Shown piece by piece: positions 38,037 to 46,541 of a stretch of 51,503 bases of DNA (position 1 is the stretch's first letter; the number at the start of each line of letters is the position of its first letter). Origin of the DNA: an uncultured Clostridia bacterium (GTDB taxonomy: Bacteria; Bacillota; Clostridia; TANB77; CAG-508); NCBI GenBank assembly GCA_947642355.1, contig CANRSD010000008.1, positions 1-51,503 of the forward strand, given 5' to 3'. The notes beneath the pieces are model-generated. The model saw nothing but the letters and a program-made list of their open reading frames with translations. It did not search any database and was not told where the DNA came from. The position numbers were made by a program, and so were the translations under genes.

Positions 38037-39602
38037 TTACAAATAATTATCTGGTAAATCATTTTCTAATAAAACAACTGTATTTGCATCCATTAAATCA
38101 TACATTTTTTTAATTGCTTCATCTAAATTCTTAGCTACCATTACTTTATCTTCTGGATACTTTTGTTCTTTTACTCCATCTAACATTGGCCCTGCTTGTT
38201 TTTCACCAACTAATATAATAAAATCACTATGTTTAGTTGCTTCTTTTCCAAGTTCTTTATTTAATTCATATGATTTGTCTCCAAGTTCAACTATACCTGG
38301 AGTAATTAAAATTCTTTGTTTACCTTTAAAAGAACCTAAAACTTCCAAAGCCATTTTAGCTCCTCTTACATTTGAATTATAAGAGTCATCTATTATTATA
38401 CTTCCATTTGGATTAGGTCTTAACTCTAGTCTATGCTCAACAGGTTTAATAAATTTTATACCCATTTTGATTTCATCTCCTGAAAGACCCAATTTATCAG
38501 CTATTGCTACACCTGCTACTATGTTTAATATATTTAATCTTCCAAGTAATTTAGTTCTAGCATTTATGATTTTACCATTTGGCATTACTACATCAAAATT
38601 AGAGCCTCTTTCAGTTATCTCAATATTTTTTGCATAATAATCTGCTTTATCAGTTAAACCATATCTTACCATATTTTTAGTAATTTTAGCTTTTCTTATA
38701 TTCTCATCTTCCCAATTAACAAAAGCAATTCCTTTATCATCAGCTAAAGAATCAACTAACTCTAATTTTGTTTTACTAACATTTTCAATTGATTTAAAAG
38801 TATCTAAATGTTGAGGTCCAATTGCTGTAACTACACCATAATCTGGATGTACTATATCACAAATTTCTTTAATATCTCCAATATACTTAGCTCCCATTTC
38901 ACATACAAATAAATTATGTGTTGGTTTTAGTTTTTCATTTATTGTTCTAACAACTCCCATTGTTGTATTATAACTTTCTGGAGTCATTAAAGAACTATAC
39001 TTTTGTGATAAAATTGTATTTATAATATATTTTGTACTTGTTTTTCCATAACTTCCTGTAATACCTACTACTTTAAAATTTGGTATAGATTTTAATTTTT
39101 TACTAGCTCTACTGCAAAATTTATTACTAATATGTTTTTCTATTGGTTTATTTATAGTAGCTATTATATAAACAAAAACATATGGTATCATTGATATTAT
39201 GTTTAACATAATTATCATAAATTTATTGTTAAAAATATTAACTAAAGCAGATATTAATACTATTAAAATTAAATAAGTAGTAAATTGTCTTCTAACTCTA
39301 GGCGTTATAACAAAAGGCTTCTTTTCTTTTTTCCTTTGTAATGTAAAAATCAAAGTTAAATAAGCAATCATTGTTAACACATATGCTACTTCATTAAATC
39401 CAAGTAAAAACACAATACTTGATATTAAAAGAAGTACTATTTTTTTTATACTAAAAATAGCTTTTCTATTTTCTTTCATCCATTTTACATATCTATCTGT
39501 ATAATAATGCTCAAGTTGAAGCATATGTAAACCATGTCTATTAACTTTGCAAAAATAATATATAAACAAAATTAATACAATATTTGTTAAATAATATGAC
39601 AT
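38037..39602 (-). CDS. murF: MurF-type Mur ligase with N-terminal membrane domain
   Basis: The 521-residue protein adds D-Ala-D-Ala to UDP-MurNAc-tripeptide. The first 165 residues hold about five membrane segments, a known variant in Clostridia. The ligase core has the ATP loop GITGSYGKTSTK (about 183-194), EMGAKYIGDI, the central-domain HLD and the C-terminal IDDSYNSN motif of MurF. It precedes ddl, whose product is its substrate, and follows an alpha/beta hydrolase gene, each with short gaps. The MurF call rests on IDDSYN and on ddl; MurT-like proteins are a less likely alternative. Confidence 0.85.
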   Translation of the reverse strand: MSYYLTNIVLILFIYYFCKVNRHGLHMLQLEHYYTDRYVKWMKENRKAIFSIKKIVLLLISSIVFLLGFNEVAYVLTMIAYLTLIFTLQRKKEKKPFVITPRVRRQFTTYLILIVLISALVNIFNNKFMIIMLNIISMIPYVFVYIIATINKPIEKHISNKFCSRASKKLKSIPNFKVVGITGSYGKTSTKYIINTILSQKYSSLMTPESYNTTMGVVRTINEKLKPTHNLFVCEMGAKYIGDIKEICDIVHPDYGVVTAIGPQHLDTFKSIENVSKTKLELVDSLADDKGIAFVNWEDENIRKAKITKNMVRYGLTDKADYYAKNIEITERGSNFDVVMPNGKIINARTKLLGRLNILNIVAGVAIADKLGLSGDEIKMGIKFIKPVEHRLELRPNPNGSIIIDDSYNSNVRGAKMALEVLGSFKGKQRILITPGIVELGDKSYELNKELGKEATKHSDFIILVGEKQAGPMLDGVKEQKYPEDKVMVAKNLDEAIKKMYDLMDANTVVLLENDLPDNYL

Positions 39603-39624
39603 TATTTCACCTCTATCTATGATT

Positions 39625-40383
39625 TTAATTTAAAAACGAATCTAAAACTAATTTACAATTTTCAATATTTTCTAAATAAGAAAAATGTGTTCCATAAGGA
39701 TATTCAACAAGCCCACAGTTTGGAATTAATTTCTCCATTATTTTAGCATCACTAATAGGAGTTGCTGTATCTAATCCTCCCCAAATTAAAAGGGTTGGCA
39801 CATCAATATTTGGCAAAATAGGTTTTACATCTTCATTTACAATAATTTTCATTGTATCTTTTAATACAATCGGAGATGCTTTATAATCATTAGAACCTAC
39901 ATTATTTCTTAATCTTTCTTTAAACTCTTTTATTCCCTTTGTATTTGGAAGTACATTTAAAAACATTTTTCCTATTTTATATACACCAACTTTAAAATAA
40001 TATGTAGCAGAACGTTTAGGTTTTATTCCTGCACTATCTATTAAAACTATTTTTTTTGCTTTAACCAATTTATTTCCAACAGCATTAATTATTATTCTTC
40101 CACCATTTGAATGTCCTATTAAAATAGGATTTTCTATTTCTAATTTTTCCATAAATTCTTTTAAAAATTCAGCAAAATCATTTGAATTTAGTGGTTCCTC
40201 TGGTAAATCACTTTTTCCAAATCCTACAACATCCACAAGATAAACTTTAAAATTTTTAACAAGATTAGTAGTTAATGGTCTCATACTTTCTAAATTAGTA
40301 AGCCAACCATGAAGCAATATTATAGGCGAACCTTCACCCTCTACTTCATAATTAATATTCCAATCTTTAATTTTTATTTGCAA
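39625..40383 (-). CDS. Alpha/beta-fold hydrolase
   Basis: The 252-residue protein has the oxyanion strand ILLHGWL (about 22-28), the nucleophile elbow GHSNGG (94-99), a late Asp in LLIWGGLDTATP (about 208-219) and the final His in YGTHFSYLE. This is a complete serine-hydrolase triad, similar to carboxyl esterases and haloalkane-type hydrolases; the substrate is unknown. It is the first gene of the leftward operon hydrolase-murF-ddl (22-base gap), so a role with envelope precursors or lipids is possible. Confidence 0.82.
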   Translation of the reverse strand: MQIKIKDWNINYEVEGEGSPIILLHGWLTNLESMRPLTTNLVKNFKVYLVDVVGFGKSDLPEEPLNSNDFAEFLKEFMEKLEIENPILIGHSNGGRIIINAVGNKLVKAKKIVLIDSAGIKPKRSATYYFKVGVYKIGKMFLNVLPNTKGIKEFKERLRNNVGSNDYKASPIVLKDTMKIIVNEDVKPILPNIDVPTLLIWGGLDTATPISDAKIMEKLIPNCGLVEYPYGTHFSYLENIENCKLVLDSFLN

Positions 40384-40513
40384 ATTTTTTTCACCTCTTT
40401 ACTTTGAATATATCATACTTTTACTATAATTTATTCAAATTTCTAGTTTTTGTTAATGTTAATATAATATACTATTTTTTTTGTATTTTCAAGTAAAATA
40501 TACCATAAAGAAA

Positions 40514-40557
40514 TTTTAAGCGAAAATGCAAATATTAAAATACATTCTCGCTTAATC
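40514..40557 (-). terminator. Terminator after ypeB
   Basis: TTAAGCGA(A)AATG pairs with CATTCTCGCTTAA across an AT-rich loop, directly after the ypeB stop. Confidence 0.6.
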
Positions 40558-40558
40558 T

Positions 40559-41893
40559 TTATATTGTTAAAACTCCTCCATCAGTTTCTAATATTACTAA
40601 TATTTCTTCTTCTTCCCCTGTTTGTGCATTTATATAAACCAAAAATTCTTTTCCTTCTACTTTACCTTTAAATTCATAACAATATGCTTCTTTATTATTA
40701 TCTAATGGAATAACAGCTTTTCCCTCACTTAATATTTCTAAGTCTTTATTTAAAGTACTCCTTGCCTCATCAATAGTTATTTTTTCTTCCAAAAAGTTCC
40801 TTGTTGTATGAGCATTTAAATATCCCATAGATTCCATTCCCAAAATATCACCATTATCTAATGCTATTTTAACTTTTATTAAATCTGGATACATAATAAT
40901 ATCATTTTCCATATAAGCATAATTTATAGTTACTATATTTTCTTGTTTTACATAGTAAGTTTCTTTCATATTATTATATCCTTTTGAACTTAAAAATTCT
41001 TTACCTTTTTTAACTGCTTCTTCTTGAGAAATTTTAGCTTCTCCTACATTCCTATTATCTATAATCTCTACAATCCATCCACCTTTTTTAGATATTTCAA
41101 TATCTACTTTTTCATTTTTTCCTTTTATTTTAACTGTAAAACTATAACTCTCTATATTTTCTCCTGATATTAATCCATTACTCTTGATATCTTCTACCTT
41201 TTCTGTTCCTAAAAACTCTTTAACTTTATTTTTAGCTACTTCTTCATCAATATCATCTCCAATTAATCCTAATTTTGAATTTTTTACTATATAATTTGAA
41301 TATGCACCATCATAAATTAATCCTTCATAATCATCAAAATTACTCTCTATACTAGAAAAAATATTTATATCATTCTCATCTGCAAAAGCTACACTACTTT
41401 TTGTTTCTAAATCATCCCATGAAATAACTCCATTATTTAATTCTAAAGCTAACTCATTTAATGTATCTTTTAAATCTGAGCTATATCTATGCAAAGTTTT
41501 TAAATTATTAAACTCCTCATCGCTTAATTGTTCATTATTTATAGCTTTTCTAGACAAAGTATATGCATAATCACTAACTTGATTTAAAAATTTAATTGAT
41601 TGCTTTGTTCCTTCATCATCAAATGGAATATTTTCAAAATAAACAATTGCTAAATTAGAATCACTCCATATTTTTGTCAAAGTTTGTGCACTATGCACTG
41701 TACTTTTTGAAATTATTGATTTTGCTAAATAATTCTCAATATTATTAACATAATTTACAAGTTCTGAGAAAGAATAATCATAAGTGTTTTTTTGATTATT
41801 ATCAGATTTTTCATTTAATGCATATGAATAATAACCTAATCCAAAAATAAGTAATATCAATGCACTTGTAAAAACAAATTGTCCTTTTTTCAT
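40559..41893 (-). CDS. ypeB: Spore germination protein YpeB
   Basis: The 444-residue protein has one N-terminal membrane anchor (5-23), a helical domain (about 40-190), then PepSY-type repeats (about 205-435), the YpeB layout. YpeB stabilises the cortex-lytic enzyme SleB in the spore and is required for cortex breakdown on germination. Its presence shows that the organism descends from spore formers and probably sporulates. SleB is usually adjacent but is not found here. AAGGAT lies upstream of the ATG. Confidence 0.85.
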   Translation of the reverse strand: MKKGQFVFTSALILLIFGLGYYSYALNEKSDNNQKNTYDYSFSELVNYVNNIENYLAKSIISKSTVHSAQTLTKIWSDSNLAIVYFENIPFDDEGTKQSIKFLNQVSDYAYTLSRKAINNEQLSDEEFNNLKTLHRYSSDLKDTLNELALELNNGVISWDDLETKSSVAFADENDINIFSSIESNFDDYEGLIYDGAYSNYIVKNSKLGLIGDDIDEEVAKNKVKEFLGTEKVEDIKSNGLISGENIESYSFTVKIKGKNEKVDIEISKKGGWIVEIIDNRNVGEAKISQEEAVKKGKEFLSSKGYNNMKETYYVKQENIVTINYAYMENDIIMYPDLIKVKIALDNGDILGMESMGYLNAHTTRNFLEEKITIDEARSTLNKDLEILSEGKAVIPLDNNKEAYCYEFKGKVEGKEFLVYINAQTGEEEEILVILETDGGVLTI

Positions 41894-42052
41894 TTTTTCT
41901 ATCCTTAAAAAACAAATTTAGGTTTTGTGGTTTTACCTATAAACCTTTATTTTATAATACTTTCCCCGTTTTTAGAAAAATTATACTATTTTATAGTTTA
42001 TTTATTTTTATTTTAATGTTATAATAATTTCAAATTAATGAGGTGGACAAAA

Positions 42053-43195
42053 ATGAAAAAAATTATAATTTTTTATGGTGCATATGGTGGCGGTCATATA
42101 GCTGCTGCCAAATCAATTTCTAATCATATTTTAAAAAATAATCCTGAAATAGATGTAGAATTAATAGATTGTATTGAATATATAAATAAATATATAAACA
42201 AAATTTCAACTGAAGCTTACAAAGAAGTAGCTAAAAAAATTCCAAAATTATGGGAACATGTTTATAATAAATCAAATGATGGAGCTTTAGCTAAAATAAT
42301 GACTACTACTAATAAAATAATGGCAATTAAACTTAAAAATCTAATTAAAAATCTTAATCCAGATTTAATTATTTCTACACATCCTTTTAGTAGTCAAATG
42401 TGTGCTTTTTTAAAAAAGAAAAATAAAATTAATTGTGAACTTGCTACTATAATGACAGATTTTCATATTCATAATCAATGGCTATATTTGCCTGAATTTG
42501 TAGATTATTTTTTTGTTTCAAATGATGATATGAAAAAAGAAATGATAAAACTTGATATTCCTGAAAATAAAATATTCGTTACAGGTATTCCAGTTTCTAC
42601 AAAATTTAAAGAAAACTTTAATAAAGATGATATATATGATGAATTTTGGTTAGATAAAGATAAATTTACAGTATTATTCTTTGGTGGTGGAGAATTTGGT
42701 TTAGGTAGGGACACTGCATATATGACACTAAAATGTATTATAAGATTATTTAAAGATATACAAGTAGTTGCTATTTCTGGTAAAAATAAAAAAATGAACA
42801 AAACTTTTAATGATTTAGTAGATAAAACAAATTCAAGTGATAGAATAAAAGTATTAGAGTATACAGATAAAGTACCTGAACTTATGGCAATTGCAAATAT
42901 TGTAGTTACTAAAGCTGGTGGCCTAACTTTAACTGAAAGTTTAACATCACATCTGCCAATAATTATTATAAATCCTATTCCTGGTCAAGAAGAAGAAAAT
43001 ACTGAAGTTCTTGTAAAGAATAATGCTGCAATATGGATAAAAAAAGATGATAATATAGCAAGAATTTTAAAAAATTTAGCTAGAAATCCTAAGAAATTAG
43101 AAGAGATGAAACAAAATTCTATTGCTTTAGCCAAACCGAATGCTACACAAGATATATGTAATATATTATTTAACGAAAACGTTGATGATATATAA
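42053..43195 (+). CDS. MGDG synthase/UgtP-like glycolipid glycosyltransferase
   Basis: The 380-residue GT-B enzyme transfers a sugar from a UDP-sugar to diacylglycerol in this family. The N-terminal loop FYGAYGGGHIAAAKSI and the YKEVAKKIPKLWEHVYN helix are family signatures, and the C-terminal donor site has VVTKAGGLTLTESL and PIPGQEEEN. It is a peripheral membrane enzyme making glycolipids and lipoteichoic-acid anchors. ATG 42053 after GAGGTGG is chosen over ATG 42038. It is divergent from ypeB and ends at a hairpin shared with recR. The frame is unbroken; GGT-GGC-GGT holds CGG out of phase. Confidence 0.85.
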   Translation: MKKIIIFYGAYGGGHIAAAKSISNHILKNNPEIDVELIDCIEYINKYINKISTEAYKEVAKKIPKLWEHVYNKSNDGALAKIMTTTNKIMAIKLKNLIKNLNPDLIISTHPFSSQMCAFLKKKNKINCELATIMTDFHIHNQWLYLPEFVDYFFVSNDDMKKEMIKLDIPENKIFVTGIPVSTKFKENFNKDDIYDEFWLDKDKFTVLFFGGGEFGLGRDTAYMTLKCIIRLFKDIQVVAISGKNKKMNKTFNDLVDKTNSSDRIKVLEYTDKVPELMAIANIVVTKAGGLTLTESLTSHLPIIIINPIPGQEEENTEVLVKNNAAIWIKKDDNIARILKNLARNPKKLEEMKQNSIALAKPNATQDICNILFNENVDDI

Positions 43196-43222
43196 AAACA
43201 CGGTAAAACACCGTGTTTTATA
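43194..43222. terminator. Bidirectional terminator between the glycosyltransferase and recR
   Basis: AAACACGGT, a short AAAAC loop, ACCGTGTTT and a T run, between convergent genes. Confidence 0.75.
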
Positions 43223-43814
43223 ATTCACTCCTACCTTCTAACGCTTTTGCTAAAGTTACCTCATCTGTATATTCTAAATCTCCTCCAATTGGAATACCTC
43301 TAGCTATTCTCGTTACTTTAATTCCAAGAGGTTTCACCAATTTTGAAATATACATTGATGTAGCCTCTCCTTCAACTCTAGGATTTGTAGCTAAAATAAT
43401 CTCCTTAACTTTTCCATCCATTAATCTTGCTAACAATTCCTTTATTTTTATATTTTCTGGTCCAATACCATTCATAGGTGAAATAGAACCATGTAACACA
43501 TGATAAACACCATTATATTCATGAGTTCTTTCCATTGCAAGAACATCTCTTACTTCCTCTACAACACAAATTACTGATTCATCTCTCTTTAAATTTGAAC
43601 ATATATTGCAAGGATCTGTATCAGAAATATTATAACATTTTGAACAAAATTTTAAATTATTTTTAGCATTTATTATTGAATCTGTAAATTCTTTTATTTC
43701 CTCTTTACTCAAGTCAAGCATATAAAAAGCTAATCTTTGTGCAGTTTTATGTCCAATACTAGGTAATTTTTCAAAACTTTCTATAAGCTTTTCTATTGAT
43801 GGAGAATATTCCAT
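43218..43814 (-). CDS. recR: Recombination protein RecR
   Basis: The 198-residue protein acts with RecO and RecF in gap repair. It has the helix-hairpin-helix [17 protein letters not shown] (15-31), a four-cysteine zinc site ([16 protein letters not shown], about 56-71) and the Toprim domain with [15 protein letters not shown] and ending [18 protein letters not shown]. It is co-directional with ybaB and dnaX, the usual gene order in Firmicutes. AAAGGAAA lies upstream. Confidence 0.95.
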   Translation of the reverse strand: MEYSPSIEKLIESFEKLPSIGHKTAQRLAFYMLDLSKEEIKEFTDSIINAKNNLKFCSKCYNISDTDPCNICSNLKRDESVICVVEEVRDVLAMERTHEYNGVYHVLHGSISPMNGIGPENIKIKELLARLMDGKVKEIILATNPRVEGEATSMYISKLVKPLGIKVTRIARGIPIGGDLEYTDEVTLAKALEGRSEL

Positions 43815-43836
43815 TTCCTATTTCCTTTCTGTTAAT

Positions 43837-44181
43837 TTACATTAATCCTGGAATATTGTATTTTCCAAGTGAAGCCGCTTGTGCAGAATCTACTTTTCTT
43901 AATGCCTCATTTATACAAGTCATAATTAAATCTTGTAACATTTCAACATCATCTGGATCAACTGCCTCTTTATCTAATAAAATTGATTTTATATATTTAT
44001 CTCCTGTTACTACTACTTTAACTACTCCACCACCAGCAGTTGCTTCAAACTCCTGCATAGTTAATTCTTCTTGTGACTTTTCCATGTCTGCTTGCATTTT
44101 TTTGGCTTCTTTCATAAGTTGATTTATATTCATACCTCCAAAGCCTCCCATTCCTCCTGGAAATCCTCCTCTTTTTGCCAT
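43837..44181 (-). CDS. ybaB: YbaB/EbfC nucleoid-associated protein
   Basis: The 114-residue DNA-binding protein forms a dimer with a tweezer-like shape. A Gly/Met-rich start leads into MNINQLMKEAKKMQADMEK, then GGGVVKVVVTGDKYIKSI and a DLIMTCINEALRK helix, all diagnostic. It is between dnaX and recR with 16 and 22 bases of spacing, so it is translated as part of that operon. Confidence 0.95.
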   Translation of the reverse strand: MAKRGGFPGGMGGFGGMNINQLMKEAKKMQADMEKSQEELTMQEFEATAGGGVVKVVVTGDKYIKSILLDKEAVDPDDVEMLQDLIMTCINEALRKVDSAQAASLGKYNIPGLM

Positions 44182-44197
44182 TTCTTTATCCTCCTTT

Positions 44198-45772
44198 TTA
44201 ATCTATTATATTAATATCTATTCCTAAATTATTTATTGGATTATCATTATTTGTTTGTACTGTAGTTTCAGCATTTTTTCCATCTTTATATTTTATATGC
44301 CACTCTTTCCCAGTTTCTTCTAAAAGAGCTTGAACTAAATCTTTTTTATTAGAACTATCCTCAAGTATTCCTTTAACAAATGGTGTTAATCCATTAGGAA
44401 ATTCTATTTCCAAAATTAAATCACCTATTTGATTTAATTTTGTGTTTGCTAAACTTGTAAATAGCCTTATTTTTCCAGTACTTCTTAATTTAGATATAAT
44501 ATTATTCCAATTTATTGTACTTTGACTACTATTATTCTGTGTATCTTCATTCTTTACAACTTTTTTTACTGGTTTTTTATCTTCTATTTTTTCTTTTAGA
44601 TGTTTTTCTTCATTTATAACTGTAAAATTTTCACCATTTAATTTATTTTCTAAATCAATTATTCTATTTTTTAATTCTTCTAATCCATCATTTTCTATAT
44701 CACTACAAGCCTTAATAATTCCAGCTTGAAACATTATAGTTTTTTGACTTGACCATTTTATATCACTTTCTAAATTAGATAATAAATATATTATATTTAA
44801 TATTTTTTCTTTTGAAGCAAGTTCCGATATAGATTTTATTTCTTTTATTTCATCTTCACTATAAAGTTTAACACTTTCTGTACTTTTGAATACTAAAACA
44901 TCTTTAATATACTTTATTACTTCCCAAAGAAAATTATATAAATCTTTTCCTTCATTTATTATATCATCAATTACTAAAAGAGCTTTTATTTCATCCTTTT
45001 CAAATATACATCTTGAAATCTTTGAAATATACTCCAAACTAGGTATTCCAACAAGTTCTTTTACAAGTTGTACTCCTATTTCATCTATGTTTTCTTGGCA
45101 ACATCTTTCTAAAATACTAATTGCATCTCTCATTGCACCTTCTGCTAAAATTGAAATTAAATCTAATGCTTCATTAGTTATATTAATTTTAGATTCACTA
45201 CAAATTATTTTTAGTCTTTTAATTATATTTTCATTAGTAATCTTCTTGAAATCGAACCTTTGACATCTTGAAAGAATTGTTGTTGGTAATTTTTGTGGTT
45301 CTGTTGTAGCTAATATAAATTTTACATGTTCAGGTGGTTCTTCTAATGTCTTTAATAATGCATTAAATGCACCTGTTGTAAGCATATGAACTTCATCTAT
45401 AATATATACTCTATATTTTGCCTTTGTTGGTAAAAAATTTACTTCATCACGTATTCCTCTAATATCATCAACACTATTATTTGATGCTGCATCCATTTCA
45501 ACAACATCTGTAAGTGAACCTTCTAAAATTTCTTTACAAATTTCACATTCATTACAAGGTTCTCCATCTTTAGGATTCAAACAATTTACAGCTCTAGCTA
45601 AAATTTTAGCTGATGTTGTTTTACCTGTTCCTCTACCTCCATTAAAAAGATATGCATGTCCAACTCTACCAGAAGCAATTTGATTTTTCAAAGTTCTAGT
45701 AATATGCTCTTCCCCTACCATATCTTCAAATTTGAGTGGTCTAAATTTTCTATATAACGCTGTATATGCCAA
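44198..45772 (-). CDS. dnaX: DNA polymerase III subunits gamma/tau
   Basis: The 524-residue clamp-loader ATPase starts AYTALYRKFRPLKFEDMVGE, with Walker A NGGRGTGKTT (about 44-53), a zinc module (C64-CNECEIC), Walker B IIDEVHML and the SRC sensor ILSRCQRFDF. Domain IV-V (about 370-524) is divergent and short. The start is TTG 45772, with GAGGGG upstream. I see no slippery A-run plus hairpin that would give the E. coli-type -1 product. The TCGGAA at 44822-44827 is read TCG-GAA, so out-of-phase CGG is harmless. The SRP RNA gene is immediately upstream. Confidence 0.95.
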   Translation of the reverse strand: MAYTALYRKFRPLKFEDMVGEEHITRTLKNQIASGRVGHAYLFNGGRGTGKTTSAKILARAVNCLNPKDGEPCNECEICKEILEGSLTDVVEMDAASNNSVDDIRGIRDEVNFLPTKAKYRVYIIDEVHMLTTGAFNALLKTLEEPPEHVKFILATTEPQKLPTTILSRCQRFDFKKITNENIIKRLKIICSESKINITNEALDLISILAEGAMRDAISILERCCQENIDEIGVQLVKELVGIPSLEYISKISRCIFEKDEIKALLVIDDIINEGKDLYNFLWEVIKYIKDVLVFKSTESVKLYSEDEIKEIKSISELASKEKILNIIYLLSNLESDIKWSSQKTIMFQAGIIKACSDIENDGLEELKNRIIDLENKLNGENFTVINEEKHLKEKIEDKKPVKKVVKNEDTQNNSSQSTINWNNIISKLRSTGKIRLFTSLANTKLNQIGDLILEIEFPNGLTPFVKGILEDSSNKKDLVQALLEETGKEWHIKYKDGKNAETTVQTNNDNPINNLGIDINIID

Positions 45773-45796
45773 TTTTTAAACACCCCTCTTTATTTT

Positions 45797-45925
45797 ATAA
45801 AAGCTTTCCTTAAGGAAAGTATGCGTATTCACATAAATGCACTACTTATCGCTGCTTTCTTCCGAACCTGACGAGATTCATAGCTTTTTATTGAAGCATA
45901 CTCTCCTTAAGAAAAGCTTTTATTT
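45797..45925 (-). ncRNA. ffs: Signal recognition particle RNA, small type
   Basis: On the minus strand the conserved SRP domain reads GTCAGGTTCGGAAG, then AAGCAGCGATAAG, the helix 8 core with its GGAA tetraloop and internal loops. The ends AAAAGCTTTTCTTAAGG and CCTTAAGGAAAGCTTTT form a long closing helix. The length of about 129 bases is nearer to 4.5S RNA than to the 270-base Bacillus form, so an Alu domain seems absent. Position just upstream of dnaX fits Firmicutes. It directs membrane proteins to the SRP receptor with Ffh. Confidence 0.9.
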
Positions 45926-46066
45926 AAGTTTTTCTGAATATGATTATATAATGGTTTATAATTTTTTTCAATACTTTTTTTGATTTTTTTAATTTGCTTT
46001 ATATTAATTTTTATAATATAATATTAAATAAATTTTATTGAACTAAAATAGAAAGGATTTTAGTAA

Positions 46067-46541
46067 ATGGATAATACTAAAAAATTTATGAAGATTGCAT
46101 TAAAAGAAGCTCAAAAAGCATTTGACATAGAAGAAATTCCTGTTGGAGCCATTATTGTTAAAGATGGAAAAATAATATCTAAAGCTCATAATTCTAAAGA
46201 AACTTCAAAAAATGCTTGTCGGACATGCTGAAATACTTGCTATTCAGAAAGCTTGTAAAAAATTAGATTCTTGGAGACTTTTAGATTGTGAAATGTATGT
46301 TACTTTAGAACCTTGCTCAATGTGTGCAGGTGCTTTAATTAATTCTAGAATATCTAAAGTATACATAGGAACAGATGATGAAAAAACTGGAGCTTGTGGT
46401 TCAAAATTAAATTTATTAGAAGATTATAAATTTAATCATATTGTACAAGTTCAAAAATATATATTAAAAGAAGACTGTTCTAAAATACTAAAAGACTTTT
46501 TTAAATATTTAAGAGAAAGGAATAAAAATAATGACAAATAA
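46067..46541 (+). CDS. tadA: tRNA-specific adenosine deaminase TadA, one recoding site
   Basis: The reconstructed length is 157 residues, normal for TadA, which converts A34 to inosine in tRNA-Arg(ACG) so that one tRNA reads CGU, CGC and CGA. CGG is the arginine box codon it does not serve. The zinc-binding catalytic site HAE is at 53-55 and PCSMC near 82-86. The frame shifts at CGGA 46220-46223, giving Gly52 immediately before HAE (NAC-G-HAE). Unshifted product ends within two codons, with no active site. GAAAGGA lies before ATG 46067. It overlaps the next gene by 11 bases. Confidence 0.92.
46220..46223 (+). other. CGGA +1 recoding site, Gly52 of TadA
   Basis: The context is TGT-CGGA-CAT. 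The recoded glycine directly precedes the zinc-binding HAE, so the arginine-tRNA editing enzyme itself depends on recoding of CGG. Confidence 0.92.

Noticed and set aside
44198-45772. Programmed -1 frameshift in dnaX
   Set aside because: No slippery A-rich heptamer with a following hairpin is evident, and the full-length frame is intact.
45855-45875. CGGA string in the minus strand near 45863
   Set aside because: It is part of the SRP RNA helix 8 region, not a coding sequence.
2689-46223. Simple codon reassignment of CGG (for example to Trp, Gln or Gly as three bases), as in some other Firmicutes
   Set aside because: A three-base reassignment does not restore the downstream frame. The downstream protein is always in +1, so four bases must be consumed.
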